DNA from: Acidimicrobiales bacterium
Lineage (GTDB): Bacteria; Actinomycetota; Acidimicrobiia; Acidimicrobiales; RAAP-2
DNA length: 57,831 nt
NCBI GenBank assembly: GCA_015478655.1
Contig: JADMIJ010000018.1
Coordinates: 1 to 57,831 of the forward strand
Reading direction: 5' to 3'
Shown: positions 34,225-44,624 of the stretch, piece by piece
How positions within the stretch are numbered: position 1 is the stretch's first letter
Layout: every line of letters begins with the position of its first letter
Notes under the pieces: model-generated
What the model was told of the DNA's origin: nothing
The model's input: only the letters and a program-made list of their open reading frames with translations
Databases searched by the model: none
Position numbers and translations under genes: made by a program

Positions 34225-35274
34225 ATGAACTCTCGTCTCGCCCTGGCCACCCTGGCCGTCGGTGAGCCGATGGGCCAGCAGGTCTACGAGCGCGAACTGG
34301 CCCAGCGGGCGCCGGATGAGCTCCGAGAGGGCTGGGACGTCGACCGGATCACCGTGAGAACCTTGCGATCGCCGGTGCCCGGGACGGTCCGGATCCCCTC
34401 CCGATTGCTGATGGGCGCCTCACCGGGTGTGCGACGGGCCGCGGGACGCGTCATCTATCGAGGCCACGACGTCGTCCATCGATTCGATCTCCGGCTGCCG
34501 CCCGCTCCCCGTCCCGAGGTGCTCACGGTGCACGACGTGGTGTCGTGGCGGTTTGCCGATGAGGGCCGGCCTCCCTCTGACGCCGCCGCCACTGCCCGAC
34601 GGGCCTCCGTCGTGGTGTGCCCCTCGCAATTCTCTGCCGACGAAGTGGCCTCCCAGTTGGGTGTGGCGGAACCGCGGGCCATCCACAACGGCGTCGACCG
34701 AGCATTCTTCGCCGCGGTCCCGCTGGCGGCCGAGGAGCTGGAGGCCCTGGGCATCCGCACACCCTTCGTGCTCCACGCCGGAGGCTGCACCCAGCGGAAG
34801 AACCTGGCGGGCCTGGCGGCGGCGTGGCCTCTGGTACGGGCCTCCCTCCCCGACACGATGCTGGTGCTGATGGGACCGCCCGACGAACGTCGGGATCGCC
34901 TGTTCGGCCCTCTGCCCGGGACCGTGCGCGTCGGGCGGGTCCCCGATGCCGCCGTGAGAGGCGTCATGGCTGGGGCATCCGCCGTCGTCGTCCCGTCGAC
35001 CTACGAGGGATTCGGCCTTCCGGCCCTCGAGGCCATGGCCGTCGGGGTGCCGGTGGTGGCAGCGGACCGCAGTTCGCTCCCCGAGGTATGCGGCGACGCC
35101 GCCTACCTGGTCGAGCCGGATGGGCCCGGACTGGCCGACGGGCTGGTGGCGGCGCTGGGAGGAGGCCCGGACACCCGCGCCATGGTGGGCCGGGGCCGGG
35201 AGCGGGCGGAGAGGTTCAGCTGGGAGGCGAGTGTGGCCGCGCACGCCGAATTGTGGCGGTCGTGCGTGGGCTGA
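34225..35274 (+). CDS. Family 4 glycosyltransferase
   Basis: A 349-residue GT-B enzyme. The N-terminal half contains VLTVHDVVSWRFADEGRPPS and VVCPSQFSADEVASQLGV with the HNGVD motif; the C-terminal half has FVLHAGGCTQRKNLAGLAAA and the donor-site motif PSTYEGFGLPALEAMAVGVP. It resembles mannosyltransferase-type GT4 enzymes, but donor and acceptor cannot be told. ATG 34225 was chosen as the start because the upstream open frame is Pro/Ala/Arg-rich low complexity. It is convergent with the GT2 at 35283 (eight bases apart). Probably belongs to the polysaccharide locus that includes the ABC exporter downstream. Confidence 0.82.
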   Translation: MNSRLALATLAVGEPMGQQVYERELAQRAPDELREGWDVDRITVRTLRSPVPGTVRIPSRLLMGASPGVRRAAGRVIYRGHDVVHRFDLRLPPAPRPEVLTVHDVVSWRFADEGRPPSDAAATARRASVVVCPSQFSADEVASQLGVAEPRAIHNGVDRAFFAAVPLAAEELEALGIRTPFVLHAGGCTQRKNLAGLAAAWPLVRASLPDTMLVLMGPPDERRDRLFGPLPGTVRVGRVPDAAVRGVMAGASAVVVPSTYEGFGLPALEAMAVGVPVVAADRSSLPEVCGDAAYLVEPDGPGLADGLVAALGGGPDTRAMVGRGRERAERFSWEASVAAHAELWRSCVG

Positions 35275-35282
35275 GCTACCCG

Positions 35283-36299
35283 CTACCCGCTCGGCGACTG
35301 GCTACGGCGATCGTCACCGGCCAGACGGGCGCCGCGGGCGAGGCCCGAGATCGACCCGGCCAGGAGCACCGCCGTCCGCGACAGCGCGGCCACGGCGGCG
35401 CGAAGCGCACCCACGCCGTCCCGATCGTGGGCGCGGCTCCAGGCTCTGGCCAGGCGGTTCCGACCGTCCCGCACGGCTTCGCCGAGCGATCTCGTCAGGT
35501 AGCGGCGGACGATGGGCCGGGTGAGTCCGAAATTCCTGATCAGCAGGATGAGATGGTTCTTCTGGGCCCAGTAGGCATAGCGGAGGTCGAACCGTTCGCC
35601 CTTGGCGTAGGGCGCGGCGACGTGCTCGACCACCGCGTCGGGCGTGTAGGTCAGCCGGTAGCCCGCATGGGCGACTCGGAGACAGAGGTCGGTCTCCTCC
35701 CTGATGCAGGTCCCGGCGTAGCCGTCGCGGATCCCGCCCAGGCTCTCGATGACCGAGCGTCGGAAGGCCATGTTGGCACCCAGCAGATGATCCACAGGCA
35801 GGCTGCGGCCGGGATCGGCGGCAAAGTTGCCGGTGAGGGTGCCGTCCTCCAGGAGGAGCCCGATGGCATCCACCCCCTCGACCAGCTCCCCGGGCTGCTT
35901 GCGGATTTGGCGCCCGCCGACTCCTCCGACCGTGGGATCAGCGAACTGGACCAGAAGGTTCTCGAGCCAGTCTCGTTCCGCAAACGCGTCGTCATCGATG
36001 AAGGCCAGCACGTCCCCCGTGGCCATCCGGTAGCTGATGTTGCGGGCCGTGGCGGTGGCACCCCGTCCCGCCGGACACACCTCATAGGCGACCGTCGGGA
36101 ACCGCTCCCGGACCAGGCGGGCGGTGTCGTCACTGGTGGACGAGTCCACCACGATGATCTCGACAGGAGGTTGCGTCTGGGCCAGCAGCTGTTCGAGGCA
36201 ACGGGCAACGAAGGTGGGCCGCTCGTAGGTGACGACGGCCACGGAGGCGGACAGGGGCGTGCCGGCGGCCGAGTGGGCGGGTGGAGCAGTGTCAGTCAT
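35283..36299 (-). CDS. Family 2 glycosyltransferase
   Basis: A GT-A glycosyltransferase of about 338 residues. It begins ASVAVVTYERPTFVARCLEQ, has the metal-binding motif in VLAFIDDDAFAERDWLENLL, and the acceptor motif in CIREETDLCLRVAHAGYRL. The C-terminal 80 residues are basic with two weakly hydrophobic stretches, perhaps a membrane-associated tail. ATG 36299 is preceded by GGAG at five bases; a GTG six bases earlier is also in frame. It is the last gene of the minus-strand unit with the Wzm/Wzt exporter, so a sugar added to the exported polymer is the likely product. Confidence 0.85.
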   Translation of the reverse strand: MTDTAPPAHSAAGTPLSASVAVVTYERPTFVARCLEQLLAQTQPPVEIIVVDSSTSDDTARLVRERFPTVAYEVCPAGRGATATARNISYRMATGDVLAFIDDDAFAERDWLENLLVQFADPTVGGVGGRQIRKQPGELVEGVDAIGLLLEDGTLTGNFAADPGRSLPVDHLLGANMAFRRSVIESLGGIRDGYAGTCIREETDLCLRVAHAGYRLTYTPDAVVEHVAAPYAKGERFDLRYAYWAQKNHLILLIRNFGLTRPIVRRYLTRSLGEAVRDGRNRLARAWSRAHDRDGVGALRAAVAALSRTAVLLAGSISGLARGARLAGDDRRSQSPSG

Positions 36300-36336
36300 T
36301 GCCACTCCATCCTGTGGCCGGATGCATTGAGCGCCA

Positions 36337-37155
36337 TCAGATCACGTCGGCGAAGCCGCGCTCCATCTGCTCGAAGATGACCGCCCCACCCACGAAGACG
36401 GCGATAGGCACGACGATCGACAAGGTGATCTGCCAGATCGGTGGTGCCGGCTGGTGGAGGAAGGCCCACTGGAACTCTTGGAGCAGCCAGGTCAGGGGGT
36501 TGATGTCGTAGATCACCCGGTACCTCGATGGCACCGCCGAGATGGAGTAGGCGATGGGGCTGGCGTACAGGAGGAACTGCAGCGCGAACGGCACCACGTA
36601 GGCGATGTCCCGATACCGGACCATGAGGGCAGAAGCCACGAGGCCTGCGCCGGCGGCCAGCAGGATGACCATTGCCGTCCACACCGGGCTGAGGAGGATG
36701 CCCAGGCCGGGGTTGATCCCGTAGACGATCAGGAGGACGAAGAGGAAGGCCAGGGACACGAAGAAGTCGACGATGGTCGAGTACGACGTGGCCAGCGGCA
36801 CCAGCATGCGCGGGAAGAAGACCTTGGACACCAGGTCGCGATTGGAGACCAGGGAGGCGGAGGCCCGGGTGACGATGCCGTTGAACAGGTTCCACGCCAA
36901 CAGGCCGGTGAAGACGAAGACCAGGCCCGGGACGCCGGCACTCGGGAGGTGCGCCACCTTCTGGAAGACCAAGGTGAAGATCACCGCCATCAGCAGCGGC
37001 TGCAGGACCACCCACACCACGCCGAGCAGGGTCTGGCGGTAGCGGAGGGTCACGTCGCGGGCCCCGAAGCGGTAGAGGACCTCGCGGCCTTCCCACAGCT
37101 GGGCAACCTTGGGGAATGCGAACCTGCCCGGAGGGGTGATGACGATGTTGGCCAT
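36337..37155 (-). CDS. wzm: ABC-2 polysaccharide exporter permease (Wzm-like)
   Basis: A 272-residue inner-membrane protein with six predicted helices. The N-terminal cytoplasmic segment YRFGARDVTLRYRQTLLGVV is the ABC-2 permease signature for O-antigen, teichoic acid and capsule exporters, and the C-terminal part LQFLLYASPIAYSISAVPSR followed by INPLTWLLQEFQWAFL also fits. It is seven bases from the ATP-binding gene and 37 bases from the GT2, so the three form one operon. Works with the adjacent ATPase to flip lipid-linked polymer across the membrane. Confidence 0.9.
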   Translation of the reverse strand: MANIVITPPGRFAFPKVAQLWEGREVLYRFGARDVTLRYRQTLLGVVWVVLQPLLMAVIFTLVFQKVAHLPSAGVPGLVFVFTGLLAWNLFNGIVTRASASLVSNRDLVSKVFFPRMLVPLATSYSTIVDFFVSLAFLFVLLIVYGINPGLGILLSPVWTAMVILLAAGAGLVASALMVRYRDIAYVVPFALQFLLYASPIAYSISAVPSRYRVIYDINPLTWLLQEFQWAFLHQPAPPIWQITLSIVVPIAVFVGGAVIFEQMERGFADVI

Positions 37156-37161
37156 GGCTCC

Positions 37162-38409
37162 TCAGCGTTGGGTGTAGTCGAAATCGGGGAAGACGACCCC
37201 CCGGTCGGTGCCGTCGGGCGTGGTCGGATGGGCGTACGGGGAGATGGGCAGGACCTGGAAGTGACAGGCCTGCTCCCAGATGTCCGCCCTGCGCCCGCCG
37301 GCGTGGATGAACAGGTCGACCGTGTACGCACCCGGCTTGAGCCACGGCGTCCTCATCACCACGCTCCCCTCGTTGTCCGTCGCCGGGTCGAGCCAGAAGT
37401 CCTTCAGGCGGGAGTCGCACTGGGCGATGAGCATGCCGTCCTCATTGTTCACGAAGCACGAGATGTGGAACCGGTTGCCGAACGAGGGGTTGGCACCCAC
37501 GGCGAACTCGACCACCACATCGTCGCCAGGGTTGGTGATGTCCTTGGCCATGGCGGCGGTGGTGAACCGGAGCTCGCCGGACCCGGGGCGGGCAGCCGCG
37601 GTGCGCAGCATGGGAGCGCTGCGGGCGAAGCTGCGCTTGTACTCCTCCATGGCCTCCTCCACCGTCCCGTGCAGGACCAGGTGGCCCGAGTCGAGGTAGA
37701 GCGCAGAGGTGCACAGGTCGGACACGGTCTGGAGCTGGTGGCTCACGACCAGCACGGTGCGGCCGTCACGGGCCACCTCCCGCATCTTGCGGAGGCACTT
37801 GGCCTGAAAGTCCGAGTCCCCGACGGCCAGGACCTCGTCGACGGCCAGGATCTCGCTGTCGAGGTGGGCGGCCACGGCGAAGGCCAGCCGGATGTACATG
37901 CCGGTGGAGTAGCGCTTGACCTGAGTATCGAGGAACTTCTCGGTGCCGGCGAAGTCCACGATGGCGTCGAAGCGCTCCTTGATCTCCTTGCGCCGCATGC
38001 CCAGCAGGGTCCCGTTGAGGTAGACGTTCTCCCGACCGGTGAGCTCGGGGTGGAACCCGGTCCCGACCTCCAGCAGGCTCCCCACCCGACCGCCGAGCTC
38101 GATGCGGCCCTTGGTGGGGGCGGTGATCCGGTTGATGATCTTGAGCAGGGTGCTCTTGCCGGCGCCGTTGCGACCGATGATGCCGACCACTTCGCCCCAA
38201 CCCACATCGAAGGTCACGTCGTGGAGGGCGTCGAAGTGCTCGAGGACCTTCTTCTGCTTGCTCTCCTTGACCTTCTTGATCACGGCCTCGGCCGCGGAGG
38301 AGGGGACGTCTTCCCGTCGGTAGATCCGATAGGTCTTCGAAAGGTCCGAAACCGAGATGGAGACGTCCTTCGACACTGCGGACACGTTAGACGCCAGTTG
38401 CGAGAGCAC
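37162..38409 (-). CDS. wzt: Polysaccharide ABC exporter ATPase (Wzt-like)
   Basis: A product of about 415 residues. The nucleotide-binding domain has Walker A GRNGAGKST (79-87), a signature loop RYSTGMYIRLAFA (degenerate LSGGQ, normal for this family) and Walker B in EILAVDEVLAVGD. After about residue 260 comes a C-terminal beta domain (ELRFTTAAMAK, then RFHISCFVNNEDGMLI) like Wzt carbohydrate-binding domains that recognise the polymer's end. GTG 38409 has GAGGA ten bases upstream; GTGs at 38385 and 38376 are alternatives. The gene is 50 bases from the lepA stop. Confidence 0.9.
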   Translation of the reverse strand: MLSQLASNVSAVSKDVSISVSDLSKTYRIYRREDVPSSAAEAVIKKVKESKQKKVLEHFDALHDVTFDVGWGEVVGIIGRNGAGKSTLLKIINRITAPTKGRIELGGRVGSLLEVGTGFHPELTGRENVYLNGTLLGMRRKEIKERFDAIVDFAGTEKFLDTQVKRYSTGMYIRLAFAVAAHLDSEILAVDEVLAVGDSDFQAKCLRKMREVARDGRTVLVVSHQLQTVSDLCTSALYLDSGHLVLHGTVEEAMEEYKRSFARSAPMLRTAAARPGSGELRFTTAAMAKDITNPGDDVVVEFAVGANPSFGNRFHISCFVNNEDGMLIAQCDSRLKDFWLDPATDNEGSVVMRTPWLKPGAYTVDLFIHAGGRRADIWEQACHFQVLPISPYAHPTTPDGTDRGVVFPDFDYTQR

Positions 38410-38459
38410 GGATGTGATCCTCGATCGAAGGGAGTTCTGGTCTAGTAAAGATCGACTCC

Positions 38460-40247
<1,788 letters not shown>

Positions 40248-40500
40248 GGGGAGGCCAGCGTACCCAAGCAGGCCCGGGGACCGGTCATGCCGGGCCCGCC
40301 GCCACCGCCCGATTGGGCGCCCGGCACCGCCGGCGGGGGCCAGGTCCGGGGGCCTTCGTCGGGACCAGGGACGCCTGTGCTGCTATCCTGCACTGTCTCC
40401 GGAGTTGGCCGTGCGCCGGTGCCCGGATGCAGATCTCCACGTTCGCAGTGGTCGTCGGACGACCCGCGGCACCGACATCCCCGATGACAAGGACCAGGCA

Positions 40501-40770
40501 GTGGCAAACATCAAGAGCCAGATCAAGCGAAATCGCCAGACCGTCAAGCGCCAGGCCCGCAACAAGGCGGTGCGGTCGGAGCTGAGGACCCGCACCAAGC
40601 GGGCCATCCGTGCCATCGAGGACGGCGAGGAGAACAGCGAGGAAGCCCTGCGCCTCGCCATCAAGAGGATCGACAAGGCCGCCGCCAAGGGCGTCATCCA
40701 CAAGAACCAGGCCGCCAATCGCAAGGCACGGCTGATGAGACGGGCTGCGGCCCAGGCCGCCGACGCCTGA
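40501..40770 (+). CDS. rpsT: 30S ribosomal protein S20
   Basis: An 89-residue basic protein, VANIKSQIKRNRQTVKRQAR followed by KRIDKAAAKGVIHKNQAANR, which is the usual S20 sequence. GTG 40501 is the start, with AAGGA about ten bases upstream. Binds 16S rRNA early in 30S assembly. The 5' region contains a TATCCT box at 40384-40389, giving a leader of about 110 bases if it is the promoter. Confidence 0.95.
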   Translation: MANIKSQIKRNRQTVKRQARNKAVRSELRTRTKRAIRAIEDGEENSEEALRLAIKRIDKAAAKGVIHKNQAANRKARLMRRAAAQAADA

Positions 40771-40839
40771 ACCGAAGCGCAGGCAACTCCGGGCACCATT
40801 GATGCGCTCGTCGTCGTTCGAGTGGATTGACCTACCGGA

Positions 40840-42168
40840 TCAGGCTTTCACGTAGTAGAAGGGCTGGTCACAGCGGTAGCTGTGGGTCGGGCCGCCCACC
40901 GGAGGGTCGTCGAGGCGGTTGAACGTCCCATGTTCGATCCGGGCGATGATGTAGCAGGTGGTCGGGATCTTCTTGCCCGGGTTGGCGGTGCCCACGAGGT
41001 TGCCACCGGAGAACGAGGTGATGCCCTGCAGCGCCTGGAGCACCGAGCCGCGGCTGGGATTGGCGCCGGCCGATGCCAGGGCCTGGGCGAAGAGCTCCGC
41101 TGACAGCCAGCCGAACAGCGTGTACAGGTCGGCTTTGAACCCCGGCGAAGCCTTCTGGATCCAGGTCAGGAAGGTGCCGACGGCCGGAATGGAGGCGGTG
41201 TCCTCACCGAGGTAGAGCGCCGTGTTCTGGGCGAGGTACGAGCCGTTGATGGCGGAGGCGCCCCCGGCATCCGCGATGAGCTTCTCGCTGTAGGTCGATC
41301 CTCCGAGCACCAGCACCGGGTGGAAGTTCTGCAGATTGAGGGCCTGCACCACGGACGCCGCGTAGTTTTCGGGCATCTGCTCCAGGAAGAGGATCCTCAC
41401 GCCCGCACTCTTCATGGCCACGACGTACTGGTTGAAGTTGCTGGTGCTGATGTCGAAGGTCGGGTCGTAGACGACCTTGTAGCCCAAGCCGGTCATGGCG
41501 GCCTTCTCCGCCGCCCACTTCGAGGTGGCCGAGAGCTGGTCGGCCACCAGGGCGCCGGCGTGAAGCACCTCGGCCGGGTACTTCGTCTGGAAGTAGGCGA
41601 GGGGCCCCTGTTGCCATCCGTTGGCCGCGGGAGACGGGCTGAAGGAGTTGGGCAGGTTACTGGTGGCGAGATCGAGCGAGACGGTGACATTGGGCACCTC
41701 AGGATGGGCGGCGAGCACCGTCCCGCCGAAGTTGTCCTGCAGCGAGAAGCCGCCGACCATGGCGAAGTCCTTTTGGATGTCGGCCTGGGTCAGCTGCTTG
41801 TTGGGTGCACCGGAGAAGTTGTCGTCGCCGCCGTCCACGGTGATCTTGCGACCGTTGACCCCGCCCGTAGAGTTGACGTAGTCGGCATAGGCCTGGGTTC
41901 CGACCGCGGCACCCTTGAACAGGCCGGCCAGGAGCGTCGACACGTTGCCAACCGCCACTGATGTCGGGCTGATTCCGGTGTAGTCCCTGAATGCCGATGC
42001 GGGAATGGTCGATCGGTTGGAGGCGTTGGAAACCGAAGCGGTGGTGGACGTCGACGCGCTGGTCGACGAGCAGGCCGTCAGCGTGGCCGCCATCACGAGC
42101 CCGCTCAACACCACCGCCATCCCCGATCTCCGTCGCGGCGATCTCACTGCATCACTGGTGACTCGCAT
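40840..42168 (-). CDS. Lipoprotein, ABC transporter substrate-binding protein
   Basis: A 442-residue periplasmic-binding-protein-like lipoprotein of the branched-chain amino-acid type. A signal peptide ends with the lipobox LTAC, with Cys33 lipidated, followed by a Ser/Thr-rich linker. The two-lobe binding domain shows GLFKGAAVGTQAYADYVNST, GGVNGRKITVDGGDDNFS and YVVAMKSAGVRILFLEQMPE. GGGGGAGA six bases before the ATG is a good ribosome-binding site. No permease or ATPase genes are adjacent, so its partner is elsewhere or it acts alone as a sensor. It lies beside a CoA-dependent catabolic operon, which hints at a lipid or acid ligand, but this is inference. Confidence 0.82.
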   Translation of the reverse strand: MRVTSDAVRSPRRRSGMAVVLSGLVMAATLTACSSTSASTSTTASVSNASNRSTIPASAFRDYTGISPTSVAVGNVSTLLAGLFKGAAVGTQAYADYVNSTGGVNGRKITVDGGDDNFSGAPNKQLTQADIQKDFAMVGGFSLQDNFGGTVLAAHPEVPNVTVSLDLATSNLPNSFSPSPAANGWQQGPLAYFQTKYPAEVLHAGALVADQLSATSKWAAEKAAMTGLGYKVVYDPTFDISTSNFNQYVVAMKSAGVRILFLEQMPENYAASVVQALNLQNFHPVLVLGGSTYSEKLIADAGGASAINGSYLAQNTALYLGEDTASIPAVGTFLTWIQKASPGFKADLYTLFGWLSAELFAQALASAGANPSRGSVLQALQGITSFSGGNLVGTANPGKKIPTTCYIIARIEHGTFNRLDDPPVGGPTHSYRCDQPFYYVKA

Positions 42169-42271
42169 GATGGTGTCTCCCCCAACTGGTCCTTCGGACC
42201 GCCCCCATCGCGTGTCCGACCCCCGGCGACCTCCGGTATGACTCTAGAGAAGTGCGGCGCGCCCTGCTGGC

Positions 42272-43003
42272 TCAACCCGGGCCGTCCTCTGCCGATGGCC
42301 GGATCCGTCGTCGCCGGCTCTTGGCTTCGTCCCTCCGGTGCATGGCCGCGACGCGGGACCGATCCATGTTGACGAACTCGCCCTCCGCCTCGACGGTGAC
42401 CACTCCGGCCTGGATGAGCTGGCCCCGGCTGTGGGTCCGCCGGTCGTCCAGCTCGGTGACCCAAGCCTCGAACCGGGCCGGCTGGGTGATCAGGGTCGGT
42501 TTGAGGTAGCGGATGGAGAGGTTGACCGTGGGCCCGGCCCCGTTGGCGATGACATTGGCCGCCGTCAGCATAATGTCGAAGGCCCCGGCCAGCACGGCGC
42601 CGTGCACGCAACCCGGAGCCCCCTCGTAGGGCGCCGTGAAGACGGCATGCCCGATGGCCCTGGGCGGATCGAACTCGACGGTGAGCGGCAACGCCACCGG
42701 ATTGCAGGAACCGATGACCATGTCGAAGGGCATGGCCGCAGCCAGCGTGTCCGCTTCGGAAGGTGGGACGGAATGATCGGCGTACCTGGCCGTGGGCTCG
42801 GGACCCGAAGCCGGCACATGACGACTCAGCTCGTCCGCCACGGCCGCCACTCGCTTGGCGGCATCAGCCAACAGCTCGGGCGGGGCCGCCGCCGACACCG
42901 AGGCCACCATCAACATCCTGACGGCTGCGGCCAGCTCCTCGCGACCGCCCCCGCTCCACGGTTTGGACGTGGGGACCGAGGCGCGGTCGAGGTGCTCACT
43001 CAT
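42272..43003 (-). CDS. Hotdog-fold thioesterase
   Basis: A product of about 243 residues with a C-terminal hotdog domain: FDPPRAIGHAVFTAPYEGAP, GCVHGAVLAGAFDIMLTAAN, then VNLSIRYLKPTLITQPARFE, as in PaaI/YbgC-type acyl-CoA thioesterases. The N-terminal 90 residues are helical, not recognised, and may be a separate domain. ATG 43003 (or 43006) overlaps the stop of the LLM oxidoreductase. It is the last gene of the six-gene minus-strand operon 42272-46818. Likely releases a free acid from a CoA thioester made by the neighbouring hydratase; substrate length unknown. Confidence 0.75.
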   Translation of the reverse strand: MSEHLDRASVPTSKPWSGGGREELAAAVRMLMVASVSAAAPPELLADAAKRVAAVADELSRHVPASGPEPTARYADHSVPPSEADTLAAAMPFDMVIGSCNPVALPLTVEFDPPRAIGHAVFTAPYEGAPGCVHGAVLAGAFDIMLTAANVIANGAGPTVNLSIRYLKPTLITQPARFEAWVTELDDRRTHSRGQLIQAGVVTVEAEGEFVNMDRSRVAAMHRRDEAKSRRRRIRPSAEDGPG

Positions 43004-43853
43004 CATCGCCGCCGAACGGCTCGAGGTAGGCGGCGTGTTTGTCCAGCTCTGCCAGCATCCGGTCTGCGCTGCCCGAGGGCACCCGCAACACCACCTCCGC
43101 CATCCCCTGGTCCTGGTAGTAGGCCAGCTTCTGGTCAGTCGGAATCGTCCCGAACGGGACCACCCGGATCCCCTGCGGGTCCCGACCCCGATCCTCGAAA
43201 GCGCGTCGGAGCTTCGGAACGGCCTCGGCCAATCCCGAGCCGCCGATGGGCATCCATCCGTCGGCATACTCGGCGATGGCGGCGAACACCGAGGGGGTGG
43301 CTCCCCCACCGACCAGGGTGGTCACCCGCGGTTGCTGGATCGGCTTGGGCCAGCTCCAACAGGGATCGAGGGAGACGTAGCGGCCGTGGAACTCGGCCTG
43401 GTCTTGTGACCACAGCGCCTGCATGCAGAGGACGTGCTCCCGGGCCACCTCCCGGCGCGACTCGAAGGCCACGCCGTGGTCGGCTGCCTCCGCCCGGTTC
43501 CATCCGAACCCGATCCCGAGGACGACCCGGCCCCCGCTCAGGTGATCGAGGGTGGCGATCTGCTTGGCCAGCACGATCGGATCGTGCTGGGCGGCCAGGA
43601 CGACCCCGGTGCCCAGGGCGATCCGATCGGTCACTGACGCCGCCGTGGCCAGGGACACGAACGGATCGAGGCTGCGCCGATAGTCGTCGGCGTTGACCCC
43701 TTCGACCAGCGCCGGAGGCGCATCGGCCCGGACCGGCAGATGGGTGTGCTCCGGAAGGTACAGGGAATGGAAGCCGCGCTCCTCGACTGCCACGGCCAGG
43801 TCGGCCGGTGCCATGGCGCGGTCGGTGAGGAAGGAGGTGATGCCCAGGCGCAC
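42996..43853 (-). CDS. LLM-class (F420-type) oxidoreductase
   Basis: A 285-residue TIM-barrel enzyme of the luciferase-like monooxygenase family. It begins VRLGITSFLTDRAMAPADLA with LYLPEHTHLPV, and has ALGTGVVLAAQHDPIVLAKQ and the GGRVVLGIGFGWNRAEAADHG motif characteristic of F420-dependent members. F420 use is inferred from this motif and the actinobacterial setting. The start is GTG 43853, seven bases after the enoyl-CoA hydratase stop. As part of the operon it may saturate or desaturate a CoA-linked ring or enone. Confidence 0.85.
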   Translation of the reverse strand: MRLGITSFLTDRAMAPADLAVAVEERGFHSLYLPEHTHLPVRADAPPALVEGVNADDYRRSLDPFVSLATAASVTDRIALGTGVVLAAQHDPIVLAKQIATLDHLSGGRVVLGIGFGWNRAEAADHGVAFESRREVAREHVLCMQALWSQDQAEFHGRYVSLDPCWSWPKPIQQPRVTTLVGGGATPSVFAAIAEYADGWMPIGGSGLAEAVPKLRRAFEDRGRDPQGIRVVPFGTIPTDQKLAYYQDQGMAEVVLRVPSGSADRMLAELDKHAAYLEPFGGDDE

Positions 43854-43859
43854 GGCCGC

Positions 43860-44624
43860 TCAGGTCTCCAGGCCTGCGGTGAGCTGCGCCCCGGGATTGC
43901 TGGCGGGATCAGCAAACAGCGAGGCGAACGCCGCGTCCTCCCGGGCCCGGGCCGCGTCGATGCTCGATCGGTCGGGGGCCATCATCAATCGCTTGATCTC
44001 CCGGGTGGCATGAGGTGCGAACGAGGCGATCCGGCGGGCCAGGGCCATGGTCTCCTCCAATGCGGCACCGGCCGGGCACACTCGCAAGGCGAGCCCGGCC
44101 TCGACCGCCTGGTGGGCATCGATCCACTCCGAGGCCAGCAACAGCGCCGCGGCTCGTTGCCATCCCACCCGCTGGGGCAGCAACCAACTGCTGGCCGCCT
44201 CGGGCGGCACACCCAGTTCTGCGAAGGGTGCCCGCAACCGGGTGCCCTCCTCGAGGAGCACCACGTCCAGGTGCCCCAGCAAGGTCAGGCCGAGGCCGAC
44301 TCCAACGCCGTGGACGGCGGCCAGCAGCGGTTTGTCGAAGGAGACCACCGTGTCGAGCAGGCCTTGGAATCCCGAGCCGGCCGCGGGCCCGCCGGCGCCC
44401 GTGGCGATGGCCGCCATCTCACGTAGGTCCTGCCCCGAGGTGAACGCCGTCCCCCGGCCGGTGAGCACCACCGCCCGCGTCCCGTCATCGGCCAGCGCCC
44501 CGGCCAGCGCCCCGGTGACTGCCGCGTACATGGCGGCGTCGAAGGCGTTGCGGACCTCGGGGCGGTCGAAGGCGATCAGCCGGACGCCGTCGTCGTCCTC
44601 GACGTCGATGCGATGGTCGGTCAC
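43860..44624 (-). CDS. Enoyl-CoA hydratase/isomerase family protein
   Basis: A 254-residue crotonase-fold protein. The oxyanion-hole segments are AFTSGQDLREMAA and KPLLAAVHGVGVGLGLTLLG, followed by FAELGVPPEAASSWLLPQRV with the usual catalytic Glu position. GTG 44624 overlaps the SDR stop as GTGA; further upstream sequence is not family-like. Reaction could be hydration or isomerisation of a 2-enoyl-CoA. Its position between an SDR and an LLM oxidoreductase suggests a beta-oxidation-like sequence for a branched or cyclic acid. Confidence 0.86.
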   Translation of the reverse strand: MTDHRIDVEDDDGVRLIAFDRPEVRNAFDAAMYAAVTGALAGALADDGTRAVVLTGRGTAFTSGQDLREMAAIATGAGGPAAGSGFQGLLDTVVSFDKPLLAAVHGVGVGLGLTLLGHLDVVLLEEGTRLRAPFAELGVPPEAASSWLLPQRVGWQRAAALLLASEWIDAHQAVEAGLALRVCPAGAALEETMALARRIASFAPHATREIKRLMMAPDRSSIDAARAREDAAFASLFADPASNPGAQLTAGLET

